Below are positions 23,012-33,189 of a stretch of DNA of 64,000 nt, piece by piece. Under the pieces are notes generated by a model that was not told where the DNA came from, did no database searches, and worked only from the letters and a program-made list of their open reading frames with translations. The DNA is taken from assembly GCF_041146395.1 (NCBI RefSeq), contig NC_090989.1:219016843-219080842 (forward strand). Reading direction: 5' to 3'. Both the position numbers and the translations under genes were made by a program. Source of the stretch: Eulemur rufifrons. Taxonomy: Eukaryota > Chordata > Mammalia > Primates > Lemuridae. Within the stretch, counting starts at the first letter, position 1, and every line of letters starts with the position of its first letter.

Positions 23012-23721
23012 CTCCAGTGAGAATGGCCTTTATCAAAAAGTCCCAAAACAATAAGTGTTGGCGTGGATGTGGAGAGAAAGGAACACTCATACACTGGTGG
23101 GACTGCAAACTAGTACAACTTCTGTGGAAAGTAATATGGAGGTACCTCAAAGAGCTACAAATAGAACTACCATTTGATCCAGCAATCCCATTACTGGGCA
23201 TCTACCCAAAAGAACAAAAGACATTCTATAAAAAAGACATCTGCACTCAAATGTTTATAGCAGCACAATTCACAATTGCGAAGATGTGGAAACAACTCAA
23301 GTGCCCATCAATACATGAGTGGGTTAATAAAATGTGGTATATGTATACCATGGAGTTCTACTCAGCCACATAAAACAATGGTGATCTAGCATCTCTTGTA
23401 TTATCCTGGATAGAGCTGGAGCCCATTGTACTAAGTGAAGTATCACAAGAATGGAAAAACAAGCACCATACGTAGTCACCATCAAATTGGTATTAACTGA
23501 TCAACACTAAAGTGCACATATAATAATAACCTTCATCAGGTGTTGGGCAGATGGGAGGGGGCAGGAGGGAATGGGTATATACACACCTAATGGGTGCCAT
23601 GAGCATCATCTGGGGATGGACACGCTTGAAGCTCTGACTCGGGTAGGGCAAAGGCAATATACGTGACCTAAACATCTGTACCCCCATAATATGCTGAAAT
23701 AAAAAAAAAATTTAAAAAAAA
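23012..23721 (+). mobile_element. 5'-truncated prosimian L1 with target-site duplication
   Basis: Only the last part of ORF2 and the 3' UTR remain. A frame open through 23373 carries the L1 ORF2 C-terminal pattern ([24 protein letters not shown], [10 protein letters not shown], then [12 protein letters not shown]). The 3' UTR 'atgggtgccatgagcatcatc' and 'catctgtacccccataatatg' is the prosimian L1 type, followed by an A-rich tail at 23700-23721. The 10-bp duplication gaaagcttat flanks it at 23002-23011 and 23722-23731. Relatively low decay suggests one of the younger insertions. Confidence 0.93.
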
Positions 23722-23731
23722 GAAAGCTTAT

Positions 23732-24675
23732 AAATTCTCTATGATAGAAACCAACTACTTCTTTATAGTATCATCTATGATAAGATTAATTAACTGGCAA
23801 TGATAAAACCCAAAAGCTATAAAGCCATAGTTCCTCGATACTAAGGAAGCATCAATTGCATGTTGTCTCATAGATTTAGTAAATCTTTTGAGGAAAAAGG
23901 AAGAAAATGGCTAGCAAAATTATTTGGAATATTACTATAATAGGTGATTTCAGAAATATTAACATACTAAAAATGAAAAATTTTAGGGTTGAATAAATAT
24001 GATTATTCTTTGCTGGGTCTGGGTCTGAAGACCCCACAGGAAACTGGCTCACTCTTCCTTCCACAGCAGTTTCACAGCTCACATCATTGGTTCCAATGAA
24101 TCCGCTGGAGGAAATGAGCAAAATGTGGTCAAGGATATCATAAAGTTTAAGTCAATTAACATTATTACAACAAATGCAAAAGAATGCTGTAAGTAGCCGA
24201 TTGTTCCTTTTTATGTAGTAAGTCTGAAGACAGTCAAAAGGTTCCCAGTCATAGGAGATAAATTCTCATCTGTTGTAAACACTGAGGGGATGGGGGAAAA
24301 ACATGCAGTTCAGCTCAATATGTGTTTCTCTCTAGTTGTTTTCTACACAAATAGAAATCATCCAAATAGAAAAGGACGTATGGTTCTCTAAAATTATTAA
24401 ATATAAGAAAAATAACAATATTGAACTAATTAAGAAGCCATAAACAGCTAATTTAAATCATTCTAACAAAAGCTGTCTTTCTTTTTCGCATGTCCAGTAT
24501 TGTCACAATAAACAAATAATAGCAGTGTAATGAAAGAGTCTGCAATTTCATCATGGAAAATAAGAAGCCCTGGGAAGTTTCTTCTCCTGCCACGTTAAGG
24601 GACGGATGTTAACAAACCAGCCAACTCAGCTGATGAAGTACAGAGACACATGTAAGCTTCCCATCTGTAGCTAAA
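23732..24675. other. Unassigned DNA upstream of the candidate exon
   Basis: No repeat is recognised. The last 200 bases before the candidate exon are repeat-free to my reading and contain 'gatgttaacaaaccagcc' near 24606, but no clear TATA box at a suitable distance. Confidence 0.4.
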
Positions 24676-24771
24676 ATGGCCACACATGTTCCACAGCTTC
24701 TACTTCTCATCTTCTGTACCTTCTCTTCTTTGACAATCGTAACAGAAAAATCCAGAGAAAGTTTTAGATCT
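24676..24771 (+). CDS. Candidate first coding exon of a secreted protein (unidentified)
   Basis: An ATG at 24676 lies in a strong start context (A at -3, G at +4) and has an in-frame TAG three codons upstream (24667-24669), so it is the first Met of its frame. It opens 32 codons: a short N-terminus MATHVPQ, a hydrophobic core LLLLIFCTFSSLTIV that looks like a signal peptide, then a charged segment TEKSRESFRS. Directly after codon 32 the DNA reads tct|gtaagt (donor at 24772), a near-perfect splice donor in phase 0; without splicing the frame stops four codons later. No partner exon, domain or gene name is recognised. A 96-base match of this kind can arise by chance in 64 kb, so this is a lead, not an established gene. 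Alternatives are a pseudogene exon or coincidence. Confidence 0.27.
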
Positions 24772-24777
24772 GTAAGT
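24772..24777 (+). promoter_or_regulatory. Candidate splice donor
   Basis: The hexamer gtaagt matches the consensus donor intron side and immediately follows codon 32 of the candidate exon. Confidence 0.3.
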
Positions 24778-25034
24778 CTCTAAATTTTAGGAAGTATTTA
24801 TTTTTATAAGTATTCAAGATTTACTTTTGTAAGCAATTGCTTATAGTTATTGTATAGTCATTTGTGTGATAACTGACTAATTTTATATCATCTCTTTTTA
24901 ATCTCTTCTTTTTTTGAATTTTTAATTATTATGGATGCATAATATGTACATAAGTTCTTCTTATTTATATTTTGGATATAATGATTAAAGGTTGCTTTTT
25001 AACAAGGTTAACAACAGCAATAAATAAATTTGCA
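24778..25034. other. Unassigned AT-rich DNA
   Basis: Nothing recognised between the candidate donor and the following MIR. Confidence 0.5.
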
Positions 25035-25215
25035 GAATGCTTCTTATATGTCAATCACCATGATAAAAAAAATTATAACTATTATCTCACTTCCTTTCAC
25101 AGAAGAAGAAACTATGGCTTAGAGATGTTAGGTAAATTGCATGAGATTACACAGATAATAAGTGAGAGATCTAGGATCTGAATGTAAAAAAGACTGCCTC
25201 TAAGGCTGGCATTTT
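25035..25215 (-). mobile_element. MIR, antisense
   Basis: Antisense MIR: 'cttcttatatgtcaatcacc', 'tttcacagaagaagaaactatgg', 'cttagagatgttaggtaaattg', 'gagatctaggatctgaatgt', ending in 'gactgcctctaaggctgg'. Confidence 0.85.
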
Positions 25216-26007
25216 TAGTATCATACACATTTTTGTAGTAAGATACCAGATTTGGTTGTTTGTATTGGTTTATTACATATATTTATGGGTAAAAGTTATT
25301 ATTATTTGTAATTAATTGGATTATAGAAAATTCCCCAAACGTTCAATTTTTCATGATCATTCTATTTCAAAATATTGACCATTTTTTAGGTTAACTAAAT
25401 ATAAATTATTTATGCAGAAGCTTTTTTGCTTTTAGCAAACAGAAGACAAAATATTGAATACCCATTCATTTATTTCCCATTTCTAAAATATGTATTGAAA
25501 ATAATATCATATAAGGAAAATTAGTTGAACAACATTACTTTCATAACATGCATTCTGTTTTGCACATACTAGAGATTCACAGAAACATTTATTAAAATAA
25601 ATCCCAATTTTTTGCTGGTTTTAAATTTCTGGATAAAGTTGTCAATGATTAAAACTTTATTGCTGCAATAAGAATTGAACATGAGAATGATGTAATTCAA
25701 AGAAATCAAACCATCTTATTAATCAAACCATGTGATTTGTTACTTTGAAAAGTGCATATATTGTTTGAACACACATGCTGGTTGATTCAGTTATATATTG
25801 AACAATATCCTTCTCTCCAATGGCCTCCCTTACCTCCATACCGCCCTAACATAAAATGTAATTTTTACTCCTCTTAATATTTTGTCATATTTTATCTTTC
25901 ATTCTAATAGCAGTCTCAATGAGCAAAACCAATTTGAAATTATACTGATAAATGATAGCAGGCACACAATGACCACATTATAATTTTTACTATGTTATAT
26001 TTTAAAA
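25216..26007. other. Unassigned AT-rich DNA
   Basis: No gene or repeat recognised. Confidence 0.5.
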
Positions 26008-26009
26008 TA

Positions 26010-26518
26010 CAGTTGACTCTTGAACAATCCAAGGGTTAGGGGTGCCAACTCCCATGCAGTAAAAAATCCATGTATAAATTTTGACTCCTCCAAAACTTAA
26101 TTACTGATAGCCTACTGTTGTCTGGAAGCCTTACCAATAACAAACAGTTGAGGGACACATATTTTGTATATTATGTGTATTATATACTGTATTCTTACAA
26201 TACAATAAGCTAGAAAAAATAAAATGTAATTAATAAAATCACAAGGAAGAGAAAATATATTTACTATTAATTAAGTGAATGTGGATCATCATGAAAGTCT
26301 TCATCCTTGCTGTCTTCACATTGATGTAGCTGAGGAGGAGAAGGAAAAGGAGGGATTAGTCTTGCTCTCTCAGGGGTGGTAGAGGCAGTGGGAGAGGTGA
26401 AGGAGTTGAAAGGGGAGTCAGGAGAGGCAGGCATTATTGGTGTAATTTTTACTGAAAAAAATCCATGTATAAATGGACCCTATGCAGTTAAAACCCATGT
26501 TGTTCAAAGAGTCCAGGG
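26010..26518. mobile_element. Tigger-like (pogo) DNA transposon, internally deleted
   Basis: The left terminus cagttgactcttgaacaa (26010-26027) pairs with the right terminus ttgttcaaagagtccaggg (26500-26518) as terminal inverted repeats with a few mismatches. A TA dinucleotide flanks each side (26008-26009 and 26519-26520), the Tc1/mariner-superfamily target duplication. The inside has 'gataagcctactgttg'-like and 'tgtattatatactgtattc' blocks and a purine-rich 'gaggaggagaaggaaaagg' stretch known from a deleted Tigger derivative. At about 509 bp it cannot encode transposase. The exact subfamily is not resolved. Confidence 0.85.
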
Positions 26519-26544
26519 TAGTTCAAACCCACAAAAAAGTTGAT

Positions 26545-26657
26545 ATAATAGGAAAATAAAAACTCACTCCTTAAACAGATTCACCACTTGTTAAAAGCTT
26601 GTCATACAAGCTCTCATTTTTCCATTACTCTTTCTCTACACATACACACACATTCTG

Positions 26658-26707
<50 letters not shown>

Positions 26708-28090
26708 ACTATACCACACTGCCGCTTTTTGGCCAAAACTCAATGATAGGCTGAGGCCATCATAACACTTTACATTTAAACACTTCAACATGCTTCATCC
26801 AAAAGCAAAGACATTCTTCTACAAAATCACATTACTACTGCCTAAGAAAATCAACATTAATTCAATAACATCAAGCAATATACAGCTCATACTCAAATGT
26901 CTTCAAATGTTACCAAGATGCTCTATATAGGTGATGGCGATTGTTGTTTCAGTTCAGGGACAAAGCAGGGCTCAACAGTACATTTGGCTGTTAAGTCTCA
27001 TTAGTCTACCTCAATCTGAAAGTCTCTCCTCCTACCTCAGTTCTTCATTTTATTTATCTATTTGAAGTGTCTAGTCAAAGTGTCCTGTAGATCACACCAG
27101 AACCTGAGATTGTTTAACTGCTTACTCCAGACAAAATTCAGCTAAAATGTGTGAAAGCAACATCACATCACATAGATGATGCTGTACCCCTCACGAGGCA
27201 AATCAAGTCAGACCATCTCACCATTGGCAATGCTGTTTGGCCTCTTGATTAGGATCATGGCAGCTAGACCTCTCCATGGTAAATGCATATATTCTGATTC
27301 AATATTTTTGATAACTTTTTACCAAGTATCTTTCACATCCATTGTATATCTTGCTTTCATTCATTGTTTTTCTGGAGGTAACAAGAAGGTGATATATTAT
27401 TTCTATTATTATTACTCTGACTGTTTTTATTAGCTGGCATTCTTCTGTAAAGGAAAGCTTTCTTTTTATTTCTTTATAAATGCCTCTCACTTCATTTTAT
27501 TACTACGATTAATATAATTCATTTGATATCATGAACCCATTGTTCTTTGTATTTAAATTCACTGTGTGGTAATATGTTTTTATTTTTTGGTGCTAATGGC
27601 AAATTTCCAAATTTGGCCCATAGGAAGACATTAAAGCTAGTTTCTGTTTCTTTTTGATGTGATAAAAATTTATCTTTGAACTTTTTTTTTTCTTTCTGGA
27701 CAAGAAAATGCTGCAAGTTCACTCAGAACTTTCCTTGTCCTAGACGTGGAATCCACCAGATTTCTCTATGAGCCCTGACTTCTTTTTAGAGGGAAATGAT
27801 ATTTCACAATGGGAGACAAGAGGTGCTCTTTGCTTTTGCGGTGTCACTGTTTCTGTGTAGTTTCAGAGAGCAGGGCAAGAAAATGTGTGTGTGTGCATGT
27901 ACATGTGTGCACACACATATTTACGCACACATAAAATCACAAGTTCTTACAGATTTTTTTTAGTTCAAATTCAACATCATGGGATGTTGGTCTTCACTTT
28001 TTATTCTATATCTGTATGTCCCTTTCCCATAGTTTCCCAAGAACATCAATATATTCACTTATTTACTCTAGCCTTAAACTTACCTAACAC
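26545..28090 (-). mobile_element. Old L1M 3' region, antisense, part 1 (host of nested L1)
   Basis: Antisense old L1: 'tttaaacacttcaacatgc', 'acatttggctgttaagtctc', 'agtgtcctgtagatcaca', 'gagccctgacttctttttag', 'gtgtcactgtttctgtgtag' and the CA/TG-rich patch at 27885-27920 occur in the order I recall for this L1M 3' part. It contains a (TC)n(AC)n microsatellite at 26656-26709. It stops at the poly-T of the younger L1 at 28091 and appears to resume at 35191. Confidence 0.6.
26656..26709. repeat. (TC)n(AC)n compound microsatellite
   Basis: A CT run of roughly 26 bases passes directly into a CA run of similar length. Confidence 0.93.
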
Positions 28091-28130
28091 TTTTTTATTT
28101 TATTTTATTTTATTATTTTATTTTTTTATT

Positions 28131-28429
28131 TCAGAATCTTAGGGGGTACAAATATTTTGGTTACATTTAATGCCTTTGCCTTGCCCAAGGCAGGGCAGTA
28201 AGCGTGCCCTTCCCCCATACAGTGCACTCCACATCCATTACCTATGAGTTTACCATGCCCCCAACCTCCCCTACCTGAGTAGCACCTAGTGAGTATTACC
28301 ACCCTGTGAGCTTTAGTGTTGATCAATCAGTACCAATTTGATGGCAAGTACATGTGGTGCTTGTTTTTCCATCCTTGTGATACCTCACTTAGTAGAATGG
28401 GCTCCAACTCTATCCAGGATAACATAAGA
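28131..28429 (-). other. L1 3' UTR (prosimian type)
   Basis: Plus-strand 'agggggtacaaatattttgg', 'gccttgcccaaggcagggca', 'tagtgagtattaccaccctg' and 'ttgatcaatcagtaccaatttg' are the complement of the 3' UTR in the 23012-23721 L1, showing the two belong to related subfamilies. Confidence 0.85.
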
Positions 28430-31400
28430 GGTGATAGTTCACCATAATTTTTTGTAGTAGAGTAGTATTCCATGGTATACATATAGCACATTTTATTAAT
28501 CCACTCATGTATTGATGGGCACTTCGGTTATTTCCACATCTTTGTAATTGTGAATTGTGCTGCCATAAACATTCCAGCACCAAAAGTCTTTATTATAGAA
28601 TGTCTTTTATTTTCCTTTGAGTAGATACCTAGTAGTGGGATTGCTGGATCAAATGATATTTCTATTTTTAGCTCTTTGAGATATCTCCAGATTACTTTCC
28701 ACAGGGGTTGTACTAATTTGCAGTCCCACCAGCAATGTAAGAGTGTTCCAATCTCTCCACATCCACACCAGCATTTGTTGTTTGGGGACTTTTTGATTAA
28801 GGTTATTCTCACTGGAATTAGGTGATATCTCATTTGTGGTTTTGATTTGTATTTCCCTAATGATTAGAGTTGTTGAATTCTGGCCATTATTCTGTCTTCT
28901 TTTGAAAAGTTTCAGTTCATGCCCTTTGCCCATTTTTTGATGGGTTTGTTTGATTTTTTTTTTGTTGTTGTTGTTGTTGTTAATTTTCTTAGGTTCTTTA
29001 TAAATTCTTGTTATCAGCCCTTTATCATATGTGAAGCATGCAAATATTTCTCCCATTCTTTAGGTTGTCTATTTGTTCTTGTGATAGCAGAAGCTTTTTA
29101 ATTTTATCAGATCCTGTTTATTTTTGTTGCTGCTGTAATTGCTTTGGGGGTCTCCTCATAAATCCTTTGCCTAGGCTGATGTCTACAAGAGTTTTGCCAA
29201 TATTTTCTTCTAGAATTCTTAAGGTTTCACGCCTTAGGTTTAAGTCTGTTATCCATCATGAGTTGATTTTTGTGATAGGTGAGAGGTGGGGTCCAGTTTC
29301 AATCTTCTGCATGTGGTTATCCAGTTTTCCCAGCACCACTTATTGAATAGAGATTCTTTTCCCCAATGTATATTTTTGTCTGCTTTCTCAAAGATTAGAG
29401 AACTATATGAGGGTGGTTTTATGTCTAGGTTCTCAGTTCTGTTGCAAAGGTCTGTACCTCTGTTCTTATGCCAGTACCATGCTGTTTTGGTTACTATAGC
29501 CTTGTAGTAAAGCTTGAAGTCTGGTAGACTGATGCCTCCCAATTTGTTCTTTTTGCTTAAGATTGCTTTGGCTCTATGAGATCTTCTCTGGTTCTGTATG
29601 AAGTGTAGAATTATTTTTTCTAGATCTTTAAAGAATGATGATGTTATTTTGATAGGGATTGCATTAATTCTGTAGACCACTGTAGTTAATGGATATTTTA
29701 ACAATATTGATTCTGCCAATCCATGAGCATGGTAGGGTTTTCCATTTGTTTATATCTTCTGCAATTTATTTTCTCAGTGTTTCATAGTTTTCCTTATAGA
29801 GCTCCCTCATCTCCTTCATTAATTATGTTCCTAAATATTTAATTTTCTTTGATGATATTGTGAAAGGTGTTGTGTCTTTGATTTTATTTTCAGCTTGACT
29901 GTTATTGGCATATATGAATGCCATTGATTTGTGAGCATTGATTTTTATATCCTGAGACTTTACTGAATTCATTTATCAGTTCAAGGAGTCTCTTGGTTGA
30001 ATCCTTGGCATTCTCTAGATGTAATACCATATCTTCAGCAAAGAATGAGAGTTTGACCTCTTCTGCCCTTATTTGGACACCCTTAATTCCCCTCCCTTGT
30101 CTGATTTCTTTGGGAAGGACTTCCAGCACTACATTAAATAGAAGTGAAGCTAGTGGGCAACCTTGTCTGGTTCCATTCCCAAGTGGGAATGCTTTCAATT
30201 TTTCCCTATCCAGTATAATATTGTCTGTGGGTTCATTGTATATGGCCTTAATAATTTTAAGGTATGTCCCATATATGCCTGTTTTGTTAAATATTTTTAT
30301 CATGAAAGTGTGCTGGATTTTGTCAAATGCTTTTTCTGCATTTATTGAGAAAATCATATAGTCTTTGTTCTTGCTTTTATTTATGTGGTGAATTACATTT
30401 TTAGATTTGCATATATTGCATCATCCTTGTGTCTCTGGGATAAAGCCCATATGGTATTGATGACTTATTTTTTTGATGTGCTTTTGGATTCAGTTTGCTA
30501 AAATTTTGTTGAGAATTTTTGCATCTATATTCACGAGGGATATTGGTCTGTAGTTTTCTTTTTTTGTTGTGTATTTTCCTGCCTTTGGTATCAAGGTGAT
30601 ATTGGCTTCGTAGAATGACTTGGGAAGCATACCATCCTTCTCAATGTTGTGGAATAATTTCTGCAGTATCGATATGAGTTCTTCTTTGTAAGTTTGTGAG
30701 ATTCAGGTGTGAACCCATCTGGTCTGGGTCTTTTTTTTGTTGTTATTGTTGGAAGATTTTTAATTACTGCTTCAATTTCTGTGCGTGGTATTTCTCTGTT
30801 CAGGAATTCTATTTCTTCTTTATTGAGCCTAGGGAAGTTGTGTGTTTCTAAGAATTTGTTCATTTCCTCAATGTTTTGTAGTTTTGGGGCATATAGATTT
30901 TTATATTATTCAAAGAGAATATTTTGTATTTCCACGATGTCTGTACTGACCTCTCCTTTTTCATTTCTAATTGAGTTTATTAGAGTTCTTTCCTTTCTAG
31001 TTCTTGTCAATCTAGCAAGACGGTTGTCAATTTTGTTTATCTTTTCAAAAAACCAACTTTTGGTTTTATTAATCTTCTGTATAGTTCTTTTATTGTCAAT
31101 TCCATTTAGCTCTGCTCTGATCTTAGTTATTTCCTTACTTCTGCTAGGTTTAGGATTGATTTGCTCTTCTTTTTCGAGTTCCTTAAGACGGTTTATTAGT
31201 TTGTTGATTTGTGAACTTTATGTTCTTTGGATATGTGCATTTAATGCTATAAGCTTTCTTCTCAAGAATGCTTTTGCTGTATCCTACAGATTTTGATAAC
31301 ATGTGCCCCTGTTATCATTTAATTCAAAGAATCTTTTGATTTCCATCTGGATCTCCTCCTTGATGCAATAGTCAATCAGCAATAGATTGTTTAATTTCCA

Positions 31401-32190
31401 CGTCTTTATGAAGTGGTGTTTCTGTTGTAATTGATCTTTAATTTTATACCACTGTGGTCTGAGAAGATACGTGCTATAATTTCTATTTTTCAAAATTTCT
31501 TGACATCTGATTTGTGGCCTAGGATGTGATTGATTTTAGAGAAAGTTCCATGATCTGAGGATAATGTATATTTGGCTTTGTTTGGGTGGAATGTTCTGTA
31601 GATGTCTGTTAGACCCATTTGTTCTAGAGCTTTGTTTAAGTCCATTGTTTCTTTGCTTATTTTCTGCTTGGAGGATCTGTGCAGGTCAGTTCCTGGGGTG
31701 TAGAAATCCCCAGCTACTATGGCATTACTGTTTATCATGTTATGCAGATCAAACAGGGTTTGCTTTATGTATCTGCATGCTACTGTGTTGGGTACATTAA
31801 GAATTGTTAAGTCTTCTTGTTGGATTTTTCCCTCCACCATTATATAGTGATCATCTTTATCTTTCTTTACTTTTCCTGTTTTAATGTTTATGTTATCTGA
31901 TACAAGAATAACTACCCCAGCTTTCTTTTGGCTTCCATTTACCTGGAAGTTTGTTTTCCAACCCTTTAACACTTGAGTTTGAAAGCATCTTTTGGGTTAG
32001 ATGTGTTTCTTTCAGACAGCAGATACTTGGCTTGTATTTTTTTAATCCACTCAGCCAGTCTATGTTTCTTTAGTGGACAATTCAAGCCATTCACATTTGT
32101 TGAGAGAATTGACATTTGGGGTAGATTTTTGTTCATACTGTTGGATAAATTCTTATTGTTTTGTTTTACCTTTTGAGCTATTGTGGAATC
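28430..32190 (-). pseudogene. L1 ORF2 pseudogene (endonuclease-RT)
   Basis: Broken ORF2. The N-terminal endonuclease block is visible at 31490-31972, with VAGDFYTPGTDLHR and [16 protein letters not shown]. The RT core is at 29902-30357, with [11 protein letters not shown] (motif A), [18 protein letters not shown] and LSFFAEDMV (motif C). Thumb-side sequence follows at 29249-29719 ([24 protein letters not shown]), and the C-terminal part at 28528-28833 (CGCGEIGTLLHCWWDCKLV, LLGIYSKENK). Motif A has Asn and motif C has Glu where catalytic Asp is expected, in addition to several frame breaks. The product would not be functional. Confidence 0.92.
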
Positions 32191-32209
32191 TGCATTCTGG
32201 ACTTTAATT

Positions 32210-33180
32210 TTGAGTGATTTGACTTTGGTGGGTGCCTATTGTGATGTTCAGCGTATAATGCAGGTCTTGGTACTTCCTGCAGGGCAGGTCTGGTCTTCAC
32301 AAATTCCATCAGTGATTGCTTGTCTTGGAAAGTCTTTATTTCTCCCTCATAGATGAAGCATAGTTTTGCTGCATAGAGAATTCTATGTTAGCCATTATTC
32401 TGTCTAAGAAGATTGAGAATGGGTCCCCAGTTCATTCTGGCTTGTAACGTTTCAGCTGAGAAGTCTGAAGTTAGTGTGATAGGTTTTCCTTTGTAGGTTA
32501 TCTTCTGTTTTCATGTTACTGTTTAAAGGATTTCCTGTTTTTGTGTTTACTTTTGCCAGTCTTATAATTATGTGATGTGATGATTGCCTTTTCACGTTGA
32601 GTCTCACAGGAGTTCTGTGTGTTTCTTGTACCTGGCTATCTAAATTTCTGGCCAGGCTAGATATGTTTTCCTCCATTATTCTAAGAAATAAATTTTCCAG
32701 CCCTTGTGTACTTTCTTCTTCTCTCTCTGGGATGCCTATAATTCTTATGTTTGGTTTCTTTACATAATCCCACATTTCTTGTGTGTTTTGTTTATGTCTC
32801 TTGCTTTTGTGTTATTTTTCTTCATCTGATTTGTTTAGCACATAGGCATTATCTTCAAGCTCTGAAATTCTTTCTTCTGCATCACCCATCTATTCTTGAG
32901 GCTTTCTACTGTGTTTTGTAGTTCCTTGAATATTTCTTTCATGGCCAAGATTTCTGTTTGGTTTTTTCTGTAATATTTCAATTTTTTTAGAGAATTTTTC
33001 ATTTGTTTCCTGTATTGATGTGTGGCTTCTTTGTATTGGGTTTCTATTTTCTCTTCAATTCCATTGAGTTTTCTTACAATCCATGTTCAGAATTCTTCCT
33101 CTGTCATTTTAATGATTTCGTTTAAGTTGCTGTCCATTATTGAGGATCTAATCATTTCTTTGGCGGCGGGGGACTTTTCT
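32210..33180 (-). pseudogene. L1 ORF1 pseudogene
   Basis: ORF1 encodes the RNA-binding nucleic-acid chaperone of L1. The piece open at 32452-32775 carries KKPNIRIIGIPEREEEST and LFLRIMEENI, the start of the RRM-like domain. Upstream (32820-33180) the minus strand is lysine/glutamate-rich and reads as the coiled-coil N-terminal part, with stops (for example near 33090). Downstream to about 32210 the C-terminal domain is recognisable at DNA level but interrupted. Confidence 0.85.
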
Positions 33181-33189
33181 CTCTGATGT

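Noticed and set aside
30709..31296. 195-codon plus-strand open frame, hydrophobic and membrane-like
   Set aside because: It is exactly antisense to L1 ORF2; leucine/serine/phenylalanine-rich antisense frames are expected there because the sense strand is lysine/glutamate-rich.
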